Shown: positions 9,905 to 21,404 of the stretch, one piece after another | How positions within the stretch are numbered: position 1 is the first letter of the stretch | Layout of the letters: each line of letters starts with the position of its first letter | Source: Aplectana chamaeleonis | Taxonomy: Eukaryota > Nematoda > Chromadorea > Rhabditida > Cosmocercidae | DNA length: 64,000 nucleotides | Reading direction: 5' to 3' | Assembly (NCBI GenBank): GCA_029168955.1 | Contig: JAPDOI010000151.1 | Coordinates: 434,001-498,000 of the forward strand | Program-made: the position numbers and the translations under genes | The notes under the pieces: model-generated | Seen by the model: only the letters and a program-made list of their open reading frames with translations | What the model was told of the DNA's origin: nothing | Databases searched by the model: none

Positions 9905-11010
9905 AATATGCTAATGCTTGTGCACGCCTACATGCGAGTGCTGTATCTTGCGCACTTGGGTGTCCGTGTCTACACTGCGCGCATCTGTTCACATGCAAGG
10001 ATTTGATCCAGTTTGTGAGCGCGTGTACGCGCGTGCGTGCGTGTACATACACGCGCATATGTCCAAGCGTAAGAGCGCCAGAATTCGCTAGTGTTTGAGC
10101 GGGCGTTTAAAAACGTGCACATGCGCGTGCACGTGCACTAGCAATTGTGCCCGCGTGTTTGCTCGCGTATAAGTGTTCGCGTAATAGCGCGATAACGGGC
10201 TTGTGTTTGTGCACGTGTGTGCGCCACTGTATAGGCGCGCGCATGAGCCCCCGTAAGCGGGCATGTACGTGCACGTGCTTAGACCAGCGTGCCCGTATAT
10301 GCGAGCCATGCGCTTGCTTATACCTTCGTGTGTGCGTGTATAGCACATGAATGTGCTTTGACAAACGCGCGTCAGTGTAAGCGTGGTGCGCGCATGCGGG
10401 TAAGTGTACACCAGTACTGCCGCTTTCATACTTCCCGCAATTCGCGACCGCATCAATGGATGTCAGGCGCATCGATTTACGGTATATATGAATGATAGAC
10501 ACTCCAGAGCGTAGCCAGTCGTACGAAGCACGATCTCCGTGAGTGCGCGTAGATGCGCGCACATTCGTACGTGCGTACATGTTTATGCGAGCCATATGTG
10601 TATATATACACACAACCGCGTGTGCGTGGGAGAAGAATTTACTCGCATAAAATTACCATCACATGCGCGTGCATGTGCCTTAGCATTTGTGCTTTTTTGT
10701 GTGCGCGCGTGTCTGTGCACCCGTTAGAGTGCTATGATGCGCTTCTGTACAGGCGCGGACATGCGAGTGCATGAGCATCCGTTAGCGTGCATAGATTTTC
10801 GCATATTTGTTAGTGTGCGCGTGTACATGCGAGCCATGCGCATGGATATATACGCCGGGCGCGTGCGAGCGTGCGCTATATAAATACACGCGCTAGCGCA
10901 TGAATGTGTTTTGGCAGTCGCGCGTGAGTGTAAGCGTGGTGCGTGCATGCGGGTGTGTGTATACCGGTATTGCCGATTTCATACTTCCCGCGACACATTA
11001 CCGCACCCAT
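9905..11010. repeat. 1.1-kb alternating purine-pyrimidine tract with internal duplication
   Basis: Almost the whole stretch is made of GT, GC, AC and AT dinucleotide steps (for example GCGTGTACGCGCGTGCGTGC), with blocks such as ATGCGAGCCAT repeated near 10295, 10582 and 10827. A longer segment ending TGCGGG...CTTCCCGC occurs twice, at about 10337-10440 and 10883-10993, offset by about 553 bp, so the tract includes a diverged tandem duplication. Alternating Pu-Py DNA of this sort is prone to the Z-form. The Cys/Thr/Arg-rich frames on both strands are compositional artefacts. Confidence 0.75.
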
Positions 11011-11292
11011 GCGTAGCTGGCATCACGCACGTCCTGCGCTGGATTGTCGTCAGGCTTCGTCTAACGACACTCCCGCACGTCACGCTCGTGATGCGCCTTC
11101 GTTGGCGTGTACGAATAGCGTCTTAAAGCCATTCCGGAGCATAGTATCGTCGCTATAATTCGCACAGCAAAACATCCACGCGGCAACCGCGTAGCAGTGC
11201 AATTTCAGTCCTCGCGATTGAATGATCTCGACGAGAAGCAATATCTCGCCTCCTGGAAACCACCAGTGGCGCTCACTACTTTGCCAGAAATT

Positions 11293-11501
11293 TACCACTA
11301 ATTAGTGGAGAAAAACCACTCTACTGAATTACCAGAAAAATCTAGTACTTCACCAGACTTTCCCAGAGAATTACCTGGAAATGGACTGGTAATTCTCTGG
11401 TAATCTAGTAGAAAACTTTCAGTACCACTAATTAGTGGTAAATCTTCGGAAAAAGATGGTAGTTTTGTGGTAAAAATCGCATTTACCACTAATTAGTGGT
11501 A
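11293..11501. repeat. Cluster of short perfect palindromes
   Basis: The 18-bp self-complementary TACCACTAATTAGTGGTA occurs at 11423-11440 and 11484-11501, with a 16-bp version at 11293-11308. Between them an inverted pair CAGAGAATTACC / GGTAATTCTCTG lies at 11364-11375 and 11388-11399. The spacing and content resemble the terminal region of a foldback element, but its outer limits are unclear. Confidence 0.6.
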
Positions 11502-11770
11502 CAACTCTGGTAAATGACTAGTTTTTCAGTAGGCTTTTTTCGGCCTGAGTATAAAGAGATTAGGAATTCAAGAACAGAATCTTGTACCTCACCCTTATTT
11601 TGGACGCAGAATCTGAAAAACACCACGGCGAAAATACTGGAGCTCTAGCTTTCTCAGGAAGGCAAATATCGGGGGTATTCGTATGGTTATAAAACGCACT
11701 GTGTGTACCTCTATTAGAGGTGTAAATAAAAGAGAGGCTCACCTTCTAATTCTCAGTCCTCTTTTGTGTT

Positions 11771-12374
11771 GTACAATACCCACCCTTGCACTTGGGAAAT
11801 CGGCGAAAAAAAACGCGTTGTCTCGTTTTTTCGCCTATTTGGAATAACTGTCAGATTTCGGTTTTCGGGGGTAAGAAAGATATTATGCTAGAATCGTTTC
11901 ATCAAGATCTACAAGATGATGTTAAAATTTCATTGATATCTTGAACTACACCTAAATTAAAGGCAGTTCAGTTCCACAATCGCGTTCAGTCCTCATTATC
12001 ACAATCGTAGAAGCGAAGCGGTTGTTTTTAGAAAATTCAACTAGAATCATTCTCAAAACAACCGTTTCGTTTGTACGATTGTGATAATGAGAGATTGCGG
12101 ACTGAACGCGATTGCGGAACTAGATCATATGTTGCTAAAAAAACGAAAGTGCCGGCCGAGCGTCCGGACGAGTAAAAACGCGTTATGGAAAGAGCAACAT
12201 ACCTATAATTAAGGTATAGTTTGAAATATCTATGAAATTTTAACACCATTTTGTTGATCTTGATAGGGCGGATCTAGCAATATCTTTCCTACCTCCAGAA
12301 CCCAAAAATTTCACAGTCATTCCAGAGGGGCGCGAAAAACGCGCTTTTTGCAAAGTTCAAGGGTGGGTATTGTA
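11771..12374. mobile_element. Foldback element with about 190-bp diverged inverted arms
   Basis: It begins GTACAATACCCACCCTTG and ends with the inverse CAAGGGTGGGTATTGTAC. The inverted similarity continues about 190 bp inward (AAGAAAGATATT and GTGTTAAAATTTCAT-like blocks occur in both arms). The central gap holds a second foldback (11964-12124). Flanking sequence on both sides resembles the AGAGGGTGTACTTCT repeats at 14305 and 14612. Confidence 0.7.
11964..12124. mobile_element. Foldback MITE family E, copy 1 (nested)
   Basis: The ends AGTTCAGTTCCACAATCGCG and CGCGATTGCGGAACTAGAT are inverse copies. The inner arms, TCATTATCACAATCGTAGAA and TACGATTGTGATAATGAG, extend the pairing. The element sits in the loop of the 11771-12374 foldback. 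A better preserved copy is at 44331-44514. Confidence 0.75.
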
Positions 12375-12779
12375 CTTTTATTGGGGATGTACTTCTGACA
12401 GAGGGTGTACTTTTTTAAACTGTTCGCTACAAAACAATGGGGCCCATAAGTGCGACCTCAGAATTCCATTATTCGGAGCAGCCTGCTTCTATTATTCGGA
12501 GCAAATTTTTGACTTTCCTAAGATAGACTGCTATGCATTTCCGATAGAGATTTCACGTATGTCGCCGAAAAATTGTACGAGTTCAAATTTCAGGCCGCAA
12601 GCACGGAAAAATTAGCTACTTCGGCTCAGTCTAATTGAAGCTTCCTTAATCCCTGAAGTTTTATTTTCAAAACTATTATTCACACCTTTTCAGAGTCAAT
12701 TTCTTCCAAAATCTGTATAAGTTCGGTATCGCTTTCGTTTTAACATGTGGTTCATGAGGAAGGAGAAGATCAATGGGAA
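12375..12779. other. No recognisable gene
   Basis: Starts with the GTGTACTT-type repeat shared with 14305 and 14612; nothing else is identified. Confidence 0.35.
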
Positions 12780-13300
12780 TCGACTAGTTAGGCTCGAAAA
12801 CCAAGAAAAGGATCGCCTTTCGAACCGTCCAGAGCGATTGAAAAATGCCGTTCTTGAACGACTTGACAACATATCTTAAAGAGGCGGGTTCTTTGCGTCC
12901 ACAATCCACTGTACGTAAAGTGTTCCATTAATGGTTCCTGATTTCCTCGTCGTATAAACTGTTCCTCTACACGAATGATCCAATCTTCATAACGCTGAGG
13001 AATCGTGGCTTTTCAAAGGCCGCTAAAGTCAACGTCCTGGGTTAAAACAAGTCAACTTTGAATGATTTAAACCCAATCAGATTTAAAATTATTGCGAAGC
13101 ACCTGAATGAACTCCGTGCATTCGTCGTGAATAGCAGCAATAACACGTTTCAGCTCTGTTTTTTGGCCATATGAGTGAGGTTCGCTAAAGTTTCATCGGG
13201 AGTGGTCAAGCGGGCTATGACTGAGGAAAGGGTGGCCGATAGTTTTTTTTTGTGAGTCCTTCTCAAATGCCATGCTTAAAGGCATCGTACAAGATGAAAA
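12780..13300 (-). pseudogene. Possible eroded coding region of unknown family
   Basis: On the minus strand three frames join into protein-like text: LSSVIARLTTPDETLANL, then after a shift LKRVIAAIHDECTEFIQVL, then a further open segment containing RYEDWIIRVEEQFIRRG and VVQERHFSIALDGS. The first two have amphipathic, coiled-coil-like composition. I cannot name a family. A degraded retroelement protein is possible, and chance open frames cannot be excluded. Confidence 0.25.
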
Positions 13301-14304
13301 CCATGTTTGAGTTTTTGGTGTTTTCGTGTTGCTGTATCCCAATAGTGACCAACTGTTGCAAAAGGACCCCTCAAAAACGTCAACTTCTAAAGAAAAAACC
13401 ATTTTAAGAAAACTCAAAACAAATTTGAAGTTCGCGCCCACGTCAACTTAGGATAGTTGCGCGGAGAACGCAAGGAACAGTTTTACAATTCGTTCCATGA
13501 CGCAGCGTCGGAAGCAATTCAACGGGGACGCATTTCAGGTGAGCGATCGATTTTTCCTTTTCTTTTTTCGCCTTTCAGTAACCTGCTGCGTCCAGTGCTG
13601 CCAGCTGCTTTCGATCGATGTCGAATTCGAAATCGACTGGCGTGTGCATTGCGCCCTACGACACGTCAAGGCACGCCCGTCGTCAGCAACCCAGGAGTTT
13701 TGTTCTTTGTAACAACGGATCGACCCCAAGGCCGGCCCCCCAAACCCAGGAAGCCTTTTTGAGGTGAGCGAATCTTCACTCAGAGACGGTTTTGGAACTC
13801 TAAACTTTCTGAGTGACATTGTCATGGCCCACTAGTCCGAATGAACGCATAAACCCAAATACGGTTTTCATCGTGTACGATGCCTTTAAGTAGCCAAACG
13901 CTTGCCCAAGTACCGGAGGTCCATCTCGAATAGAACTGTGCTTTTCAAAGAAGTGTACTTTATAGTTGTGCCATTCGAATACCGAATAATCGAATAACTT
14001 CCATTTTCTCTTCAATGCCAGAATGTATTCGAACAAAAACCTCTAGTTCTTACCTGTCATTCACCACTAGTTTTCCAATTATTGATGAGACAGCAGGATT
14101 CTGGCCCCCCACGGTATTGAGCCAACACTCATTCGAAACTATTTGATATTCGAATAAAGTTCCAGAAATAGATAGCTGCAGGTTTATGAAATAGTGGAAG
14201 TTTGCTTTCCCAAGATTTACGGGAACATCTCCACTAGAGTAATGCTGGGAAACCAGGACTATTCGAAACTATTAGACTATTCGGAGGGCACAACTATAGT
14301 GTAC
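13301..14304. other. No recognisable gene
   Basis: Overlapping frames at 13457-13825 on both strands lack motifs. Nothing identified. Confidence 0.3.
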
Positions 14305-14652
14305 TTCAAATAGAGGGTGTACTTCTAATACTCAGACCTCTATTTTACATGCACTTTTAAGGTCAGTGTGGCCGTTGTAGGAACATTTGTCGCGTGTCCG
14401 TCGCAGCGACGTGCCGTGGAGAGCTAGCCCGAGTTGCTTACAATCGGAAAGTGTTGATACACGATGGCCACCACCCGTCGCTGCCACTGTCGCTGTCGCT
14501 ATGCAGCGCACTGAGACAGCGACAGATTTTAAGGACGGGAGGCGGTCGCTGTCGCTGTGCACAACGACGCGACCGTGTGTCGCAGAAGTATAACATTAGC
14601 CTAATAAAGGTATACCTCAAATAGAGGGTGTACGTCCAATACTCAGGCCTCC
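14305..14652. repeat. Direct repeats flanking a CTGTCG-rich segment
   Basis: CAAATAGAGGGTGTACTTCT...ATACTCAG at about 14309-14342 recurs at 14617-14650 with small changes. Between them lie GACAGCGACAG/CTGTCGCTGTC blocks that are inverse to one another. The pair may be the two ends of one element or duplicated terminal sequence. Confidence 0.5.
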
Positions 14653-14700
14653 CGTTTAGATGTTGTTCTATTAGAGGAAGTACGGTAGTCGCGGATGAAC

Positions 14701-14856
14701 CTGTTTAATTTCTTTATGGCCTTTATCTCTCATCGTCGAGACAATCTCGACGAGACTATCGCATAAACTGCAGGTGTCGTCATCAACATAAAAGAGTTGT
14801 CCATGAACATGCATGCCATTGGTCAACAGAGCAACTGCCAAAACAAGGTAAACCAT
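14701..14856 (-). CDS. Candidate first exon of a secreted saposin-like (SapB) protein
   Basis: The frame starts MVYLVLAVALLTNG, a typical signal peptide, followed after about 28 residues by CSLCDSLVEIVSTM, the C-x2-C opening helix of a saposin B-type domain. The exon would end at ...KEIKQ with a GT donor at 14700 in phase 0. It runs exactly 24 residues from the first cysteine to the splice site, the same as exon 1 of the saposin-like gene at 59956-62180, with the matching VSTM/VSTI core. SapB proteins are small secreted proteins that bind or perturb lipid membranes. I could not find a convincing second exon downstream, where foldback repeats begin at once, so the gene may be truncated. Confidence 0.5.
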
Positions 14857-15982
14857 CCTGAAATATTGTCAAGTTGATGCCCGAGTATTCCCAGTTTTAA
14901 GATTGCGTTTTCATAATTCACCAGAAATCTCCTCTTGAGGTTTAGTATGACATTCAAAAGCGCATTTCCTCTCCTGTTTAATGTCTTGCGGATTTCCAAG
15001 AGAACCAATCATAATGAAATAGTCAAATTTGGAGTGTGATCTCCGCGCTGAGTATACAATCTATATTACCTTTTCTTCAAAACAATGTTTGTCGGGTAAA
15101 AACGACAAACATCGAAACAAGAGAATATTTGATTGACTATTTCGGATCGTTGTCACCATCCACTTCTAGAACTTTTCTCCATTTGCGTAGGCAGACGCTT
15201 AATCATACGTCAAAAAACGAGGCGGTCCCTGACGCAATCCGTGGTGTCACATTAGTCATAATGTCATCCAAATTATTCTTAAAGGCAGTGATCGCGATGA
15301 AAAACGTTATCGTAAAAACTACAAAAATCAGCTTAGATCAAAAACAGCTCAAAAACTATGAAGGTAGCGCGGTGAAAAACGGGCTAGAATTAGAGTTATT
15401 AAGACCCTAAATTTCCAGTTCGTGCACAGGTGCACAGAAAGATCACAGTCTCATGCCAAGCAGTCGAAAATCATCGACACTCAGAGGAAGAAATAAATGC
15501 AAATTTACCTAATAAAAAAAGTTGAGCAATGAAAGCAAGCACTTCAGTTAATGTTTTTGACTGGATGTGTACATAAATCCGGAGGTTCATTGATTGTAAT
15601 TCAATATCAGGCCAGCTGATGTTCTTGATATTAGAGATCATCGATGCTGATGATGTGGGGTATGCTCGTCCACCGTCAGAAGGCAAGAAAGTTCAAGCTT
15701 CAAGTTTGGCCCGAAACAGCGGTTTTTTCGCAATTTTTTTCTCATAGGTTCTACTACTCTATACCCAGAAAAGGGTTTAGAGTGGAAAAGAAAACGAGCA
15801 CATTTGAGCGCCACCACTGCCTTTGATCCTGTAGGTTTGCGACTTCAACGAGTCATTGAGGTGAAAGTTTGTGTGAGCTTTGGTAGGTCAATATGGCGCA
15901 TGTGTGAGTATGTGTACTTCTCATTTGCGCGCCTGATCGACTCTGCGAAACAAACTCTGGAGCGTGTGGTTGTCACATGGAT
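14857..15982. other. No recognisable gene
   Basis: Frames of 124 codons (15036-15410, plus) and 71 codons (15471-15686, minus) show no motif or plausible splice context. Confidence 0.3.
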
Positions 15983-16109
15983 GCGACATGCATGCCGGAG
16001 TCATGCCACACCACATCCTCACGACCTCCAGGTGACAGCGGACACGCCAGAGACCTGGAGGTCGTGAGCATGTGGTGCGGCATGACTCCAGGTCTCGACG
16101 TGCATGTCG
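15983..16109. mobile_element. Short foldback with about 50-bp arms
   Basis: The arms CGACATGCATGCC...ACGACCTCCAGGT and ACCTGGAGGTCGT...TGCATGTCG are inverse copies around a loop of about 20 bp. No second copy is seen in the window. Confidence 0.7.
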
Positions 16110-18768
16110 TCTCCAGTTTCAACAATCACGAAGACGTCAGTTATGTCGTATAATTTTGTAGAGCAATTTTCAACAGTTTTCGGGGTCGGTTTCTTGACAG
16201 CTGACCCAGCACACAGCTTTGTGTTTAGACGAGGAGAGTCGGACGACGGTGAATGGAAAATGTGATAAAAATTGGCTTCTCACAGCCACACCACATCAAT
16301 AGGTGCAAAAAATTTTGAGTTAGGTTCTGAGGCGACAACAGCTTGCCATATTGTCTCCAATGTCTGCTATAGACGCAGAAGGATGGTCTTCTTCGGGCCT
16401 TTTCGGCCAATCGGAAAGTTATCCTTATCACAAAAATGACTCCGACGACCACCCACATGCCGTTGAAATATGAATATCTTGACGGCGTGGATACGCTTTG
16501 AATGCCGCAGTTCTTCAATCAAAGACCTTTTTTTCCAGGAACAAAGGCTCATTGCTCAAACACCTCTGGATGATGTTCATTAATCACATGTCCATTATCT
16601 GACCCGAGATTCGCAAAAACCGGATATTCAATTCTTGTCTTTGAAATGGATGATGACGCTCCGGAACTATTATTCGTGCATCTTTTTTCTCCAATGTATC
16701 GTTTTTGATAAACAAACTCTGTGGAAAAAGCTTCGGCAAGTACACAGAACAAATAGGGCGTGAACTAATTGTGAGTGCAGGCAAGTAGTCTCTCAAAGAA
16801 ATCGCCATTCTGAACAAAATACAACTTTTTGGGGAAAATTTCTGACGAGAAGATTGAATTTACTCTTTCCAGCTGCGCTCCCCTCCGTAAGCCGGCTTGC
16901 AGATCTGCGTAGCAGCTACAAACCTAGGCTGAGATTCACTCTCAGATGTACACGTAGGTGGAATATATTCCGTTGAAAACGGCCGCGTCTCTTCCTCACA
17001 ATTCTGCCAATCCCAGTCATATCTCAAATGTTTTTGCTAGTTTCAGCCCCATTAGTTGTCTTCTGAATAGAACCGCGACAGCAAAGTCATCTGTGAAACT
17101 ACTACATAAGTAAGTTTACGCATAACTCATGTGGATACAGACAGTTCAACTCAATTGCGGAGAAAACGATGTTCTAGTAGAGAGCTGAAGTCGAGCGTTG
17201 AGTGAAAATGAGCAGCATGCTCTCTGCGTGATCGTCGCTCCCATCATATACAACAATCAGCCTTTTCACTATGAAGTACATATGGGATAAACACATATGT
17301 ATAGAGTGGGCAGCAGCTCTTTCAAATCCATACGCACAAGTCTGTTTACACTTTTCTGATTCGTTTCCCCACTGTCTAGAGCGTCACAAGCAAGGTCTGA
17401 TGTAGTATATCTAGTGATGACCCTTTTCTGTTCACCTGCATTTGAATTCAACAATAAGTCAAACGTCAGCGTGTCAGCCGATAAAGTTTCATATGCACTC
17501 ATTCATGGTTGAATAAAATTTAAGACAGGACGTGTAGATTTATTTTCGATCTTTTCCGATTTCGGGTACTTGCCAAAACTTACCTAAACACTTAACCAGA
17601 AGACAGCGAAGAAACACTCAGAAACTTAGATCCTCTAACAAGTTAGCTCACGACAAGTATCAGAATCCGATAAGATCGGGAATAACGCTAAGCACCCATT
17701 TAAGGCATATGACAAAAACCCTCTGTAAAACGTCGTAATTCACACCATTCGAGGCGCGAGCGGCGCGCGCGACACCTCAGCCTCCGTCTGCTCTCCGCTC
17801 TCTCACTGTTTCAACCTCCGCTCCGCACTCAGCGTGTAGCGAATCTGACTTCTGCTTTCCGTCCCAGAAAAAAAACTTTATGCCAAACGATGTCATCGCA
17901 CAAATAGGGCGTTATCTCCTCAAAAATCTGAAGATGTAGGCCACTTCTCGTAAATATGGCCTTACTTAGTTTAACCTCAGGCGGAGTGTTCACAACTCCT
18001 GTTCAGATTTACGATAAGAACTGACACCAATCAAACAATAAAGCTTTTTTTTCCACAGTAGTTCACTAAGACGTTGTTGTCGTTCTCTAGAAAGACAGCA
18101 TTGGTGTAATTTAGTTGGGAAACAAGGTGAGGAGACATATTCCATCATGTTAGAAAGATCTACAATATCGAAACACTGCTACTAACAAATAAGAGGCTCA
18201 ACTACAAGGTTCGGTCACATGCTGACTGTTCTAAAGCTGAGTTAGTCATGTCGACTCCGATTAGCTGAATCCCATCTAGGAGTTTTGTAGGCTACGAGCC
18301 GCAGGTTCCGAGGAAAATGGTTTTTAATTAAGGAGTTACGCAATTCACAGCACTGTCAGCCCTGCATAATGTCGATATCACAATACGGAATGTGGGTCGC
18401 CTCGCCGCCACGCTGCGGGGTTACCGCCCTGGTGGCAATAGCGGCGCTTCTCGGAGACGATACCCAACCAGGCCCGGTGAAGAATGCGCGGACAACAACT
18501 AAAAACTTGAACGATAGACACACTTTTTCGATTGGGATAGAATTTTTCATTCTCATCTTGAGGCTGAAACAACTCAAGGGAAACCGTGTTGGCCTCCGGT
18601 CAAGCACTTTTTTTGGGGGTACTTTTACCCCCGCTCCGATTTAGCGGGAGAACCCGAAATTGAAATTCCAATTTGCCTTCTTCGCACTACCACTCTTAAA
18701 TGAGAAGCATCTCCTATAGCCGAACACTCCAGATTTGGTCGGAAGTCCTCACACCAAAAGCTCTGTGA
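16110..18768. other. No recognisable gene
   Basis: Minus-strand frames at 16225-16817 and 17269-17502 are open for 60-100 codons but carry no motif I can place. The 17740-17830 stretch is GC-rich without a clear repeat. Confidence 0.3.
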
Positions 18769-19402
18769 AGGCAGTGTTCACGATAAATCGTAGATGTTCA
18801 GCTTCTTCCAGATTATGATAGGCCAAGAGCTTACGGGGACAACAGAGGCAGGAAGAGGTGTAGAAAAAGACGTGAAAGCAAATTTTTTCTGCCTAATCAG
18901 GACCTCTTGTGTGACTACCTTTTTGAGAATGTAAGGATTGACCCGCTTGAAGGAATGAATCCTTTCCATGTGATAACATGATTCACCCTATCCACTGCTA
19001 CTTATCGAGGCTATTACCTTTACTGACCGGCTATTTACTTGAAGCTTCTTCAGTAAGAATTACTCACTTCGAGAGGCGGGTGACCAAATGGGTTGATTGA
19101 TCCACCCGATTTTCACCCTTTTCCCGATGGTTTTACATAATTCTCTCTCCACTTTTTTATCGGTACGTCCCAAAGCTCACGTTTCTGAAAAAAAACTAGA
19201 GATTTTTCCATCATGAACAGTGCGTTCAATAGAACACATTCTATCGTCCGTGTCGTTCAATTGATGAGCAGCAACTTTGTTATTGATTGCGAAATCATCG
19301 GATCAATAGTCACTACATCATGCATCCACGCCTGGCACATTGACATCGCCCTGCTCAGCAAGTGAAGGGCATGTGCATGAATTCAATGAGTCTCGCACAT
19401 AC
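18769..19402. other. Left end of dispersed family G, otherwise no gene
   Basis: GAAGGCAGTGTTCACGATAA near 18769 matches the terminus of repeat family G (intact copy at 22629-23072). The similarity fades after about 100-200 bp. No coding motif. Confidence 0.4.
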
Positions 19403-19641
19403 AATTCAACTGCGCATTGCCGCGAAGAACGCAAAGTGCACGCTGATTGCGAAGGCGTGCTTCGGCGCGGTTGCGAGTATCCTCGGACAGGGATGTGGGA
19501 TCACCTGAGCGATTTTGCCTTTAGTGGGGGTGATCCGGGGTGATCCCACATCCCTGTCTGAGAATACTCGCAAACGCGCCACAGCAGGCTCTCGCAATCA
19601 GCATGCACTTTGCGGACTTCGCGACAATGCGCAGTTGAACT
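19403..19641. mobile_element. Palindromic element C, copy 1
   Basis: The arms TTCAACTGCGCATTGCCGCG and CGCGACAATGCGCAGTTGAA enclose further inverse blocks (GCAAAGTGCACGCTGATTGC / GCAATCAGCATGCACTTTGC) and GGGATGTGGGATCA / TGATCCCACATCCC. MITE B begins 8 bp beyond its right end. A related but truncated copy lies at 62930-63108, again directly left of a MITE B. Confidence 0.75.
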
Positions 19642-19648
19642 GTATGTA

Positions 19649-19894
19649 CAGGCCATAAAACGGCCAATGTCTCACCGTCGACTGCGTACCACGCGCCGCG
19701 CGATCGCACGCGCTTCGAAGCAGACGGGTTTCGGCCGCCGCGCGACGAGTTTTGGCCGCCGCGCGACGAGTTTCAGCCGCCGCGGCGGCCGAAACGTCGC
19801 GCGGCGGCCAAAACTCGTCTGCTTCCGACGCACGTGCGGTCGCGCAGCGCGTGGTACGCAGTCGACGGGGAGACATTGGCCGTTTTATGGCCTG
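19649..19894. mobile_element. GC-rich palindromic MITE family B, copy 2
   Basis: 246 bp from CAGGCCATAAAACGGCCAAT to its inverse, with TA at both borders. The interior holds the same GCCGCCGCGCGACGAG module rearranged relative to the other copies. Confidence 0.85.
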
Positions 19895-21404
19895 TATGAA
19901 CGATACCTTCTGCGCACCCTCTATACCTCCTTCATTGTCGGACAAAGACCGGACTAAGCCGTCCTTATAAATCCTACGTTTTCCTGAGTCGCCCATAGTA
20001 ATCTTACACCGTTCTGCGCCGTCCATAGGGTTAGGCTGTGTGCCAAGTGATAATGTAGTGTAATCGCGTATAACACTGCACCATGGCGTACTTGAGCACG
20101 CAGCGGCTGGCTAAGGTTGACCACAACGGAGGGATTTTCCCCCTTAGCAAGCAATGCGTGCACATAAATTGACGGTGAGGCCAGCCCCGTATGGCTCACC
20201 CCAATTGCGTGCTTGACGCGAGAATATATTTCATTGAGTGTACCGTTGCTTCAAAAACAGGATCTAAATATTTTTAATGTCACGTTAGGCACTAGAGTCA
20301 GAAAGAAGAATCATTAACGGGACAAGTAATTAGCATTACAAGCCGCCAACTGCGTGATTTGAACCTCGTGTGTTTTTGTTAGCTGTTTTCAGATTAGCAC
20401 CGTTTTATGATTCGTTAAGCTCTTCCGTACTTGCTTTCTGTTTCCTCCTTACTTGTTTTTCTTTGCTAATATTTTCAGTCAATAGCTTATTAACCGTGAT
20501 TCACTAGTTTTCGTTTTCCTTTGCTGAATAAATCTTAGATAGATGAACCGCTACGGCCACAGCAGGATCAGGCTGGACCAGGTGTGTTCGAGCCGGCCAC
20601 ATGAACCGAGTATTTTTTTCTTCCGAAGGAGCAGTGAATAACATGTGTATCAACCGCGACGGCCACGGTTGGCTCAGGCGTGCTCAGTCCAGCCACAACG
20701 GGTGGATTTCCTACACACTCTTTACATGACCTGAACGCTTATCGAACGGGGTGGCTACAGCGGATCAGCCGACCATGTATGACTGTGGTCGTACAGCGTT
20801 GCTCAGCCAGGCGCCGTTCCTACTTTGGCTGCGAAGTATTTTAGGGGCTGTGTCTATCACAGGCGCCTAGAAAATGTGATGCAGACCCGAAAAACTCTTG
20901 GCTAAAACGATTTAAAGTTGATGGAAATTGGAAGGTTCCGATTTCAAGCGGAATAATGAAAGGCCCTTTGAACAATTTATTTATTCAGCAAAGACGTCGT
21001 ATTTGGAAAATTTTCATCGAATGCTGCATGCGTTTCTAGAAGCAGAGCATATGTTATTCTCGGGCGTTCCTTCGGCGAGCATCTCCAGGATTTTCGCCAA
21101 ATGAATATTAACAAATGCCTCGCATACTGTTGCAGCAATCGGTTCATAATCAGAGAGCCTCTTGTCCTTCTTGCATTTGGCTATAAAGGCCTGTAGAAAA
21201 GCTTAATAAGAATATAATTTGATTTATCTCTTGATAGGAGTTGTTCTTCAACTTTGTTATGAATATTTGTCTCTTACAACACTATTGAAATCCTTTAGCT
21301 TGAGCCTATAGAAAGCCTGAAAGCCTGAGAGAGACAGTGCAACCTCAGAATCGTTTTTTTTTGTTTTCCTGGTTATCTTGAGAACGGTCCACCTTAATTC
21401 CAAT
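19895..21404. other. No recognisable gene
   Basis: Nothing on either strand has coding character. A GACGGCCACGGTTGGCTC-type phrase recurs loosely between 20560 and 20830 but does not form a regular repeat. Confidence 0.35.

Noticed and set aside
9898..10948. Many overlapping Cys/Thr/His/Arg-rich frames on both str­ands
   Set aside because: Alternating purine-pyrimidine DNA has few stop codons in several frames; there are no motifs or splice sites.
19598..20026. 142- and 115-codon frames on opposite strands
   Set aside because: Both are products of MITE B copy 2 and its palindromic neighbour.
20024..20036. Nematode telomere hexamer TTAGGC
   Set aside because: A single occurrence, not an array.
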